Below, one piece after another: positions 7,141-11,916 of a stretch of 11,970 nucleotides of DNA. The stretch is from assembly GCA_900540635.1 (NCBI GenBank), contig UQGU01000064.1:1-11970 (forward strand), read 5' to 3'. How positions within the stretch are numbered: position 1 is the first letter of the stretch; each line of letters starts with the position of its first letter. A program made the position numbers and the translations under genes. The stretch comes from an uncultured Eubacteriales bacterium. GTDB lineage: Bacteria; Bacillota; Clostridia; Oscillospirales; Oscillospiraceae. The notes below the pieces were generated by a model. The model had not been told where the DNA came from. It did not search any database and saw nothing but the letters and a program-made list of their open reading frames with translations.

Positions 7141-7340
7141 GCTTATACGAACTCCCCTTGGCTTCAAAATCCTCTGCGGTTTCGTCAGAATCCTCCAAGG
7201 AATATGCCAGAACGCTCTTTTTTCCAGTATAATAGTATTCAATTTCTATATGGCGGATGCGCTGAAGGTACCCAGGGATAGTTTGGAAATTATCACCCCG
7301 CAGGAGTACGCTTCCGAATTTGACGAGGGTGAGGAATGAA
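7100..7340. pseudogene. Gene-poor stretch with two possible decayed coding remnants
   Basis: The 6962-7377 stretch has no intact gene. On the minus strand a frame without stops runs from about 7330 to a TAG at 7100-7102, containing RHIEIEYYYTGKKSVLAYSL and DSDETAEDFEAKG and ending inside the repeat copy. It has no start codon I trust. On the plus strand 7251-7340 reads MADALKVPRDSLEIIT then PQEYASEFDEGEE and a stop, again without a ribosome binding site. Both look more protein-like than chance but cannot both be real over their whole length. I recognise neither. They are most simply read as broken ends of accessory genes. Confidence 0.25.
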
Positions 7341-7363
7341 AAAGTCCCCGGGAACCCCGGGGG
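7339..7363 (-). terminator. Intrinsic terminator of hicAB
   Basis: CCCCGGG (7346-7352) pairs with CCCGGGG (7356-7362) around a 3-nt loop. On the minus strand the stem is followed by AC and then TTTTT (7343 to 7339). It begins 15 bases after the hicB stop codon. Confidence 0.72.
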
Positions 7364-7377
7364 TAAAATAAGGACTG

Positions 7378-7764
7378 TTAGGCAAGCTGCTGACGAAGGG
7401 CATCCTGCAACACCTTGGAGCAGTTGATTCCAAGCTTATCTGCTCTGGTTGCCATCCACGCAGGGATAGAGACATTTTTTCTAACGGCTCTAGTATCTGT
7501 CAGGGAGCGATACGCAATTGTATCAACTCTTACCAGAGTGCATACATCTGTAGGCTCATGAGGGATGTCGCACTGGTCAGAGGCCGGAGCGATAGGATCA
7601 TCTTCATCCTCCATGGTGCAAAGACACGCTGCGAGAGCATCGGTAATTTGGTCAATGGCATCGGACAGGCTATGGCCGGTGGTGATACAACCAGGAATAT
7701 CCGGCACAGCGGCGTAGAAAGTTCCATCTTCTTCGTGGATGGTGGCGGTGTAGATATAAACCAT
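7378..7764 (-). CDS. hicB: HicB-family antitoxin
   Basis: 128 residues. The N-terminal half is the partly degraded RNase H-like HicB fold (YTATIHEEDGTFYAAVPDIPGC at 5-26, then TTGHSLSDAIDQITDALAACL). The C-terminus is a ribbon-helix-helix DNA-binding segment (RKNVSIPAWMATRADKLG, 95-112, then INCSKVLQDALRQQL). It should bind and neutralise the HicA toxin and repress its own operon through the operator at 8052-8067. A GTG at 7773 is in frame, but AGGAG overlaps it and stands 8 nt before ATG at 7764, so I use the ATG. It follows hicA by 76 nt on the same strand and is followed by a terminator, a closed two-gene unit. Confidence 0.93.
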   Translation of the reverse strand: MVYIYTATIHEEDGTFYAAVPDIPGCITTGHSLSDAIDQITDALAACLCTMEDEDDPIAPASDQCDIPHEPTDVCTLVRVDTIAYRSLTDTRAVRKNVSIPAWMATRADKLGINCSKVLQDALRQQLA

Positions 7765-7840
7765 ATTTTTCACTCCTTTTAGTCAATTCCATTTAGAGGG
7801 TTGAAAGAGGGAGAGAGGCGGGAGTGCCCGCAGAACCGGA

Positions 7841-8026
7841 TTACTTCCAGTTCTGCTTGGCCTCCTTGAGGATGTAGCGGGCATCGTTTTCATCGAAATC
7901 GTGCCGCTTGACAGAAATAGAAACTCTCGTCTCTGGATTCCGGTAGATGTCATGGTTTGCGCCATGGCGGCGGAAAACATATCCAAGGGATTCCAGTTCT
8001 TTGATTGTCTTTGCCCTGGGATTCAA
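7841..8026 (-). CDS. hicA: HicA-family mRNA interferase toxin
   Basis: 61 residues, the usual size for HicA, with a small dsRBD-like fold that cleaves mRNA independently of the ribosome. Seen: IKELESLGYVFRRHGANHDIY (8-28) with the conserved catalytic His25 in GANHDIY, then VSISVKRHDFDENDARYILKEA. The start is TTG at 8026 preceded by AAGGGGGAGA about 5 nt away; no ATG or GTG lies at a suitable place. Toxin-first order with hicB behind it is the normal hicAB layout. Promoter and operator are directly upstream. All key residues are present, so the toxin is probably active. Confidence 0.9.
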   Translation of the reverse strand: MNPRAKTIKELESLGYVFRRHGANHDIYRNPETRVSISVKRHDFDENDARYILKEAKQNWK

Positions 8027-8047
8027 TCTCTCCCCCTTTCATTCACT

Positions 8048-8076
8048 ATTATACACACTATTGTGTAAAATGTCAA
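8048..8076 (-). promoter_or_regulatory. Consensus promoter of hicAB
   Basis: Minus strand TTGACA (8076 to 8071), 17-nt spacer, TATAAT (8053 to 8048): a perfect vegetative sigma factor promoter, the best in the window. Transcription would start near 8041, giving a leader of about 15 nt before the hicA TTG. So strong a promoter implies tight repression by the antitoxin. Confidence 0.9.
8052..8067. promoter_or_regulatory. Palindromic operator in the hicAB promoter
   Basis: TACACA-CTAT-TGTGTA is a perfect 6-bp inverted repeat overlapping the -10 and spacer. Extra TGTGTA half sites occur at 8085-8090 and 8095-8100 upstream of the -35. HicB with a ribbon-helix-helix domain is the likely ligand; this is inferred from position. 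Confidence 0.68.
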
Positions 8077-8118
8077 GAAGAGTTTGTGTAAAAATGTGTA
8101 ATAATTGGAAAACATACC

Positions 8119-8264
8119 ATGCCAAGAAAGAACAAGCCGTTTATCAGATAACCGTGACAGAACGGCAGCTGGAACTCATCAATGCCGCTTTAGAAGAATT
8201 TTTCCGACTGGGCCTAAATCAGTGGTGGGGGCTCCATAAGTTCCCCTTCCGGAAGCTTTCCTAG
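8119..8264 (+). pseudogene. Frameshifted, truncated remnant of a small accessory protein gene
   Basis: ATG at 8119 starts MPRKNKPFI and then meets a stop. The next frame continues with a very protein-like stretch, QITVTERQLELINAALEEFF, then RLGLNQWWGL, ending at TAG 8262-8264. Together they look like one protein N-terminus broken by a one-base shift near 8145 and cut short downstream. The style resembles small phage- or element-borne proteins of Clostridia. I cannot name the family. The remaining 8265-8376 stretch shows no gene, only a 7-bp inverted repeat CCTGTTC/GAACAGG. Confidence 0.45.
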
Positions 8265-8376
8265 GGTGCCCCCTATCAGCCTTTTGTTGCCCGGGTCGGT
8301 GGATAAAGCGGTGGATGTGAAAACCGTTTGTCCTGTTCCGTAGCGAACAGGCTCGGCAAATCGAAATCTACAGAGC

Positions 8377-8838
8377 CTACAGTTCTTTTTTTAACAATAT
8401 ATATTCCTCGGTTTGCAGAATTACGGAAAAACCGCATTTGAGAAACAATGCAGCAGAAGGATTATCTATGGCGATATCATCATATAGCTCATGTATGTTC
8501 GCCTCTTTTGCAGCCTGACACAAAAGCATCAGCGCTTTGCTGCCATAGCCTTTTCTGCGATATGGGGCATCCATTATTACACTCGCAAGCGTTATCTGTC
8601 TTTCTTCCTCAAAGTGATATGCCACCTCGCCAACAAACATATCATCTACCTTGACATACCTGTAAAAACGTTTATCATCATGATCTGCCAGCCATCTGTC
8701 ATACCAATCCGCCCAATGCTCTTTTGGGAACGGAATGGTGCCGCCGTAGGCATGATTATAAGCCATTGTCTGCTCGTTGCCCATCATTTGTGCTCTAAAC
8801 CATAAGTCTTCAACACTGGGCTTATACAATGTAAGCAT
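8377..8838 (-). CDS. GNAT-family N-acetyltransferase
   Basis: 153 residues, a single-domain GNAT enzyme that would move acetyl from acetyl-CoA to an amine. Motif A is clear: LASVIMDAPYRRKGYGSKAL (84-103) with the pyrophosphate-binding RRKGYG at 94-99. Motif B is DNPSAALFLKCGF (125-137), followed by VILQTEEYILLKKEL. The N-terminus (WFRAQMMGNEQTMAYNHAYG, 13-32) is typical of uncharacterised GNATs of gut Firmicutes. The substrate cannot be told. ATG at 8838 has AGGTGG about 7 nt upstream. No clear promoter is visible: the 40 bases upstream run into the 142-bp repeat array, whose first bases may therefore influence expression. Composition is AT-richer than the dxs or smpB blocks. Confidence 0.92.
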   Translation of the reverse strand: MLTLYKPSVEDLWFRAQMMGNEQTMAYNHAYGGTIPFPKEHWADWYDRWLADHDDKRFYRYVKVDDMFVGEVAYHFEEERQITLASVIMDAPYRRKGYGSKALMLLCQAAKEANIHELYDDIAIDNPSAALFLKCGFSVILQTEEYILLKKEL

Positions 8839-8878
8839 TTCTCTACCACCTCATTCATTCCGGTTTACAGATTTTCTT

Positions 8879-9020
8879 GGCTCCACCCTATCGGCCCGCT
8901 GTTGTCTGGTGCGGTGGAGCCGAGGGGATTTGAGGGCACTGTGGTGTGCATTTCGTCCAGCCGAAATGCACCAGAGCGCCACCGGCGCTCTGATTGAATA
9001 GGTTCAAATCCCCTCTTTTA
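8879..9020. repeat. 142-bp structured tandem repeat, unit 1
   Basis: The unit begins GGCTCCACCC and ends CCCCTCTTTTA. Layout: constant linker TATCGGCCCGCTGTTGTCTG; a 21-base segment (8913-8933) identical to the reverse strand of the tmRNA 3' end (9211-9231); hairpin 1 (8947-8955 with 8962-8970, 9 bp, 6-nt loop); hairpin 2 (8973-8980 with 8984-8991, 8 bp, 3-nt loop); constant TGATTGAAT; then TCAAATCCCCTC (9004-9015), which can close a 12-bp stem with 8922-8933. The unit folds as a closed stem carrying two hairpins. No coding frame of interest lies inside. Confidence 0.92.
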
Positions 9021-9162
9021 GGCTCCACCCTATCGGCCCGCTGTTATCCGGGGCGGCGGAGCCGAGGGGATTTGAGGGCATTGTGGTGATGCCCCCGGCT
9101 GGACGGGGGCATCCAAGCTGCCACTGGCAGCTTGATTGAATGGGTTCAAATCCCCTCTTTTA
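9021..9162. repeat. 142-bp structured tandem repeat, unit 2
   Basis: Aligns to unit 1 base for base with no gaps: 109 of 142 identical by my count. Of the 33 differences, 22 are paired changes in the two hairpin stems and 5 are in their loops. Hairpin 1 is 9089-9097 with 9104-9112; hairpin 2 is 9115-9122 with 9126-9133. The tmRNA-end copy is 9055-9075 (one mismatch), with closing arm 9146-9157. A 7-base stub of a further unit (GGCTCCA, 9163-9169) abuts the ssrA terminator. Confidence 0.92.
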
Positions 9163-9171
9163 GGCTCCAGC

Positions 9172-9209
9172 AAATGAAAAATCCCGCCTTTTGGGCGGGG
9201 TTTTTCATT
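9172..9209 (-). terminator. Intrinsic terminator of ssrA
   Basis: CCCGCC (9183-9188) pairs with GGCGGG around TTTTG, flanked by AAATGAAAAA on one side and TTTTTCATTT on the other, giving T runs on both strands. On the minus strand it follows the encoded CCA of tmRNA without a gap. It is also usable in the plus direction. Confidence 0.88.
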
Positions 9210-9558
9210 TGGTGGAGCCGAGGGGATTTGAACCCCTGTCCGAAAGCAACTTGGAAAGAGTTTCTCCGGGCGCAGTTTGTTATTTACATTCCCGCATCCC
9301 GGCGGGAACAAACACCCTACGGGAATTGGTAGCTTCATTGTTCATGGTACGCGCAAAGCTTAGCGCACACACGGTCTCCACTCAAATCACACCCGAGCCC
9401 GGCTCGTGGACCTTCCGGGGCGGATGGGCGCCTAATCAGGCAGCCATTGCAACAGAATTGTTGTCAGTTAAATTTAAAAAATTGCCCGTTTTATCGTGGC
9501 CAGGCGCCACGGCCCGCTACTCCAGCCTCACTACCCCCGTCGAAACCAGTACGGCCCC
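9210..9558 (-). ncRNA. ssrA: Transfer-messenger RNA (tmRNA)
   Basis: 349 nt, one-piece tmRNA that rescues stalled ribosomes with SmpB. The 5' end GGGGCCG (9558 to 9552) pairs with CGGCTCC before ACCA at the 3' end, a 7-bp acceptor stem with the G3-U70 alanine identity pair. TTTCGAC follows in the 5' part and the T arm is AGGGG-TTCAAAT-CCCCT; CCA is encoded. The tag frame at 9465 to 9436 reads DNNSVAMAA then TGA, so with the tRNA-borne Ala the tag is (A)DNNSVAMAA. The resume codon GAC follows TAACT, similar to TAGTC before the E. coli resume codon; an alternative start one codon earlier would add Thr. It lies behind smpB and a cyclophilin gene on the same strand. TACTAT at 9568 to 9563 could be a -10, but there is no good -35, so processing from a longer transcript is possible. 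Confidence 0.96.
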
Positions 9559-9569
9559 GGAAATAGTAT

Positions 9570-9612
9570 GTCATTGCGAGACAGTGCGCACACTGTCGTG
9601 GCAATCCCCCGG
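9570..9612. repeat. REP-like dispersed palindromic repeat
   Basis: GTCATTGCGAGACAGTG followed by CGCACACTGTCGTGGCAATC: an imperfect palindrome with inner stem GACAGTG/CACTGTC (loop of 4) and outer ATTGC/GCAAT. The TTGCGAG...CGTGGCAATC frame with a variable inner stem is a kind of repeat I recognise from many Firmicutes genomes. It sits between the cyclophilin stop and tmRNA, next to the possible tmRNA -10. The remaining bases to 9670 show nothing else. Confidence 0.65.
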
Positions 9613-9670
9613 AGACTCTGCCGAGGAATCGCCACATGGGTGTGCCAACCGCTTCGCTGCAACAGCAAAA

Positions 9671-10207
9671 TCAGAACCGCCCGTAGGGATCAGGCAGCTT
9701 CTTGGGCTCCGGATAGGTTTCCCCGTGGGTGTCTACGGTGATGGAAGCGATCTTCTGCTCTGCCACAGGCCGGTCGTTGGGGCCGGTCTTGGTAGAGGCG
9801 ATGGCATCCACCACATCCATGCCGGAAGTGACCTTGCCAAAGGCGGCATACTGGCCGTCCAGATGCTTGGCATCCTGATGCATGATGAAGAACTGGCTGC
9901 CTGCAGAATTGGGAGAAGAGGAGCGGGCCATGCTCAGCACGCCTCTTTTGTGCTTCAGTTCATTCTTCACACCGTTGAAGAAGAACTCGCCCTTGATGCA
10001 GTAGCCGGGGCCGCCCATGCCGGTGCCGTCGGGGCAGCCGCCCTGGATCATGAAGCCGGGAATGACCCGGTGGAAGATCAGGCCGTCATAGAAGTTATGA
10101 TTGCACAGATCGATGAAATTATAGACGCTCTGGGGGGCCTTATCGGGGTACAGCTCGCCCTCGATGACGCCGCCGTTTTCCATAGTGATCTTAAACGTAG
10201 GATTCAT
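9671..10207 (-). CDS. Cyclophilin-type peptidyl-prolyl cis-trans isomerase
   Basis: 178 residues, cytoplasmic (no signal peptide), catalysing cis-trans change at Xaa-Pro bonds in folding proteins. The cyclophilin core is complete: FHRVIPGFMIQGGCPDGTG at 45-63 with catalytic Arg47 and Gln55, GEFFFNG, LSMARSSSPNSAGSQFFIMH at 91-110, and HLDGQYAAFGKV at 115-126. His115 stands where human cyclophilin A has the cyclosporin-contacting Trp, as in many bacterial enzymes. A C-terminal tail rich in Pro (YPEPKKLPDPYGRF) extends the core. ATG at 10207 lies 3 nt after the smpB stop, with GGAG inside the end of smpB, so the two are translationally coupled. The gene sits between smpB and ssrA; whether it helps trans-translation is unknown. 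Confidence 0.96.
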   Translation of the reverse strand: MNPTFKITMENGGVIEGELYPDKAPQSVYNFIDLCNHNFYDGLIFHRVIPGFMIQGGCPDGTGMGGPGYCIKGEFFFNGVKNELKHKRGVLSMARSSSPNSAGSQFFIMHQDAKHLDGQYAAFGKVTSGMDVVDAIASTKTGPNDRPVAEQKIASITVDTHGETYPEPKKLPDPYGRF

Positions 10208-10210
10208 TGG

Positions 10211-10678
10211 TTATCTCTCCTTCATCGCGCGCTCGATCTGCCGCTTGGCATCCCGCTCTGCGGCGGATGCGCGCTTGTCGTACAGTTTTTTGCCCTTGCA
10301 CAGGCCAACCTTCACCTTGACCCGGCTGCCCTTGAAATAGACGGACAGGGGGATCAGGGAATAGCCGTCCTGCTTGACCTTGCCGTAGAGACGCATGATC
10401 TCCCGCTTGTGCATCAGCAGTCTTCTGGGGCGCTTCTCGTCCCGATTGAAGATGTTGCCGTGGTCATAGGGTGAGATGTGCATCTGGTTGAGGATCATCT
10501 CGCCGTTTTTGATGCCGCACCAGGCGTCCTTCAGGTTCAGGTTGCCCGCGCGGATGGACTTGACCTCCGTACCGCACAGCTCAATGCCCGCCTCGAACTC
10601 CTCCTCCACGAAATACTCGTGGTAGGCCTCCCGGTTCCGGGCCATGACCTTCACGCTTTCCTTTTCCAGACTGCTCAC
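10211..10678 (-). CDS. smpB: SsrA-binding protein SmpB
   Basis: Up to 155 residues; binds the tRNA-like part of tmRNA and brings it to stalled ribosomes. Seen: ARNREAYHEYFVEEEFEAGI (13-32), GTEVKSIRAGNLNLKDAW (36-53), HISPYDHGN, and the basic tail KGKKLYDKRASAAERDAKR (130-148) that enters the mRNA channel. The start is uncertain. GTG at 10678 sits inside the GGGGAGGTGA ribosome binding site and so is poorly placed. CTG at 10669 stands about 8 nt behind that site, and GTG at 10654 has AAGGA 4 nt upstream. Starting at either gives a protein closer to known SmpB N-termini. The gene is first in smpB-cyclophilin-ssrA, with its own strong promoter. Confidence 0.97.
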   Translation of the reverse strand: MSSLEKESVKVMARNREAYHEYFVEEEFEAGIELCGTEVKSIRAGNLNLKDAWCGIKNGEMILNQMHISPYDHGNIFNRDEKRPRRLLMHKREIMRLYGKVKQDGYSLIPLSVYFKGSRVKVKVGLCKGKKLYDKRASAAERDAKRQIERAMKER

Positions 10679-10700
10679 CTCCCCGCTTCACTGTGCTACT

Positions 10701-10729
10701 ATTATACCAGCTCTGTCAAGGGGTGTAAA
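10701..10729 (-). promoter_or_regulatory. Promoter of smpB-cyclophilin(-ssrA)
   Basis: Minus strand TTTACA (10729 to 10724), 17-nt spacer, TATAAT (10706 to 10701) preceded by TGG, an extended -10. A TTGACA also lies in the spacer but only 7 nt from the -10, so it is not the working -35. Leader is about 20 nt. Confidence 0.85.
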
Positions 10730-10746
10730 CATTTATTTTTTGTTAG

Positions 10747-10793
10747 AACCCCTCAGTCTCGGCTATTGCCGAGACAGCTCCCCTTTCAGGGGC
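10747..10793. repeat. Dispersed double-hairpin repeat, possible terminator of the HAD gene
   Basis: ACCCCTCAGTCTCGGC then CCCCTTTCAGGGG: stem GTCTCGGC/GCCGAGAC (10756-10763 with 10768-10775) followed by CCCCT/AGGGG (10780-10784 with 10788-10792). The pattern CCCCTCAGTC-hairpin-ACAGCTCCCCT-AGGGG is a repeat I recognise from Oscillospiraceae-like genomes. On the minus strand it follows the HAD stop by only a few bases and could act as a terminator, though the U-rich stretch is displaced. Confidence 0.65.
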
Positions 10794-10795
10794 GC

Positions 10796-11455
10796 CTAGT
10801 CTCCAAACTGAAATTCTTCCAGCTGCCGGGGGGTATCGAAGCAGAAGTTGCAGAGCGCACGCATTTCCCTGCAGATCTCCGGGCAGTTCTGGCGGCCCCA
10901 GGCGGCGAAGGCGATGGGCACATTCTGCTTTTTCGCCATGGTGTAGGCCAGCTTCATGTCGTCCACCACCAGCAGCTCCTCCGGGCGGAAGCCGTATTTT
11001 TCCAGAATGGTTTTCAGGGCATAGTCGCTGGGCTTGCGCTTGTCCTCCGGCAGGTCCCAGCCGAAGATATCATCCGGCTGGATGCCAAAATGCAGGGCAT
11101 AGTCCCGGGTGATGTTCTCATTGCAGGAGTGGGACACCACGCAGATCTTCCCCCCTGCCGCCCGCTGCCGCCGGATCACATTGGCAATGCCCGGGAACGG
11201 ATCGGGTATATGGGTCTTGACGTATTCCTTCCAGCCCATGTACTCGTCCAGGATCTCCTGCTCCGTAAAATGAAAGCGCTGGCGGCAGAAATCCGCAAAG
11301 CCGACCCGGTTGCATTCCCGGGCGTACTCCTCTGCGGTGGTCGTCTGTCCGGGCCGGAATGCGTTCAGGACTTGCAGAAAATAGGGAAAATTCACGGTCA
11401 TTTCACTCTGGACCACCGTATCATCATGGTCCAGTACCAGGCAGGGAAAACGCAT
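10796..11455 (-). CDS. HAD-superfamily hydrolase (phosphoglycolate-phosphatase-like)
   Basis: 219 residues, a soluble phosphatase by family. All four HAD motifs are present: I, LDHDDTVV with nucleophile Asp9 and Asp11; II, CVVSHS with Ser108; III, Lys141 in DKRKPSDYALK; IV, LLVVDDMKLAY with Asp165-Asp166. The region between motifs I and II is a helical C1 cap (about 20-85). The substrate is not predictable; motif I has DHDD rather than the commoner DxDGT. An in-frame upstream start would add 19 residues, but GGAGGTG lies 7 nt before ATG 11455, and the extension is encoded across the promoter, so I use 11455. It has its own promoter and is divergent from the 11582 gene. Confidence 0.93.
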   Translation of the reverse strand: MRFPCLVLDHDDTVVQSEMTVNFPYFLQVLNAFRPGQTTTAEEYARECNRVGFADFCRQRFHFTEQEILDEYMGWKEYVKTHIPDPFPGIANVIRRQRAAGGKICVVSHSCNENITRDYALHFGIQPDDIFGWDLPEDKRKPSDYALKTILEKYGFRPEELLVVDDMKLAYTMAKKQNVPIAFAAWGRQNCPEICREMRALCNFCFDTPRQLEEFQFGD

Positions 11456-11483
11456 GGCGGCACCTCCGTATCTCTTTCGCCCT

Positions 11484-11512
11484 ATTATAGCAAAGGACCG
11501 CAGGGCTTGCAA
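11484..11512 (-). promoter_or_regulatory. Promoter of the HAD gene
   Basis: Minus strand TTGCAA (11512 to 11507), 17-nt spacer, TATAAT (11489 to 11484). Leader of about 22 nt. It is the left half of a divergent promoter pair. Confidence 0.83.
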
Positions 11513-11526
11513 TCCAAAAATTTCCG

Positions 11527-11555
11527 TTGCAATATTCGAACGTTTGTGTTATAAT
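11527..11555 (+). promoter_or_regulatory. Promoter of the 87-residue protein gene with LexA-like box
   Basis: TTGCAA (11527-11532), 17-nt spacer, TATAAT (11550-11555) preceded by TGT, an extended -10. The spacer holds CGAAC-GTTT-GTGTT (11537-11550): a perfect left half of the Gram-positive LexA box (CGAAC N4 GTTCG) with a degenerate right half, in the usual repressor position. A second inverted repeat, CGTTTGT/ACAAACG (11541-11547 with 11559-11565), straddles the -10. Confidence 0.75.
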
Positions 11556-11581
11556 CAAACAAACGCAAGGAGGAATGTGCC

Positions 11582-11845
11582 ATGGAACAATTGCTGCGGC
11601 CGGTGGATGTGATCGCCCTGTGGGGGGCGGACGGGAAGCTCCGCCCTCTGCGTCTGCGCCTCTGCTCCGAAACAGGCCCCCAACGGGTGGACATTCTGCA
11701 GGTGGTCCAGGAAAAGCAGGAAAACCGCTACGGCTGGGAGGGCATCCGCTTCCTGTGCATTGTCAAGGCAGGCTGGCGGGAATACCCGATGGAGCTGTTT
11801 TACAGCCAGCGAAACCGCTGCTGGAGCGTTTCCGGCAATGTATAG
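11582..11845 (+). CDS. Small protein of unknown function
   Basis: 87 residues, the only confident plus-strand gene. It has good coding features: AAGGAGG 8 nt before the ATG, a consensus promoter, and a terminator 39 bases after the stop. The sequence (MEQLLRPVDVIALWGADGKL, then RPLRLRLCSETGPQRVDILQ, ending YPMELFYSQRNRCWSVSGNV) reads as a small beta-rich soluble domain with no signal peptide or Cys cluster. I have the impression of related small proteins in Clostridia next to damage-response genes, and the LexA-like box would fit that. This is weak and cannot be checked here. No function should be assigned. Confidence 0.82.
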   Translation: MEQLLRPVDVIALWGADGKLRPLRLRLCSETGPQRVDILQVVQEKQENRYGWEGIRFLCIVKAGWREYPMELFYSQRNRCWSVSGNV

Positions 11846-11884
11846 CCGCAGCAGCGCCCGCAGCTCGCGGGGGTGCTGCCATAG

Positions 11885-11916
11885 AAAAAAGAGGAATGCC
11901 GAAGCACTCCTCTTTT
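11885..11916. terminator. Bidirectional terminator between the 87-residue gene and tRNA-Leu
   Basis: AAAAGAGGAATGC (11887-11899) pairs with GCACTCCTCTTTT (11904-11916) with one G-U. On the minus strand the loop is the very stable C(UUCG)G tetraloop and six U follow, ending the tRNA transcript. On the plus strand TCTTTT closes the stem, so it can also serve the convergent gene. Confidence 0.88.

Noticed and set aside
8879..9162. tRNA or tRNA-like genes because of GGTTCAAATCC
   Set aside because: The TTCAAAT loop is flanked by only two pairable bases. No D arm, anticodon arm or acceptor stem can be formed; the segment pairs instead with the upstream arm of the unit.
8879..9162. CRISPR array
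   Set aside because: Only two units of 142 bases, with no alternation of short identical repeats and unique spacers, and no cas genes.
8879..9169. Integron attC array (variable hairpins between small genes)
   Set aside because: Conserved ends do not carry the GTTRRRY/RYYYAAC core sites, the units are tandem without genes between them, and no integron integrase is seen.
9191..10474. Long plus-strand frame across tmRNA, cyclophilin and smpB
   Set aside because: It is antisense to three certain genes and its translation is low-complexity shadow sequence.
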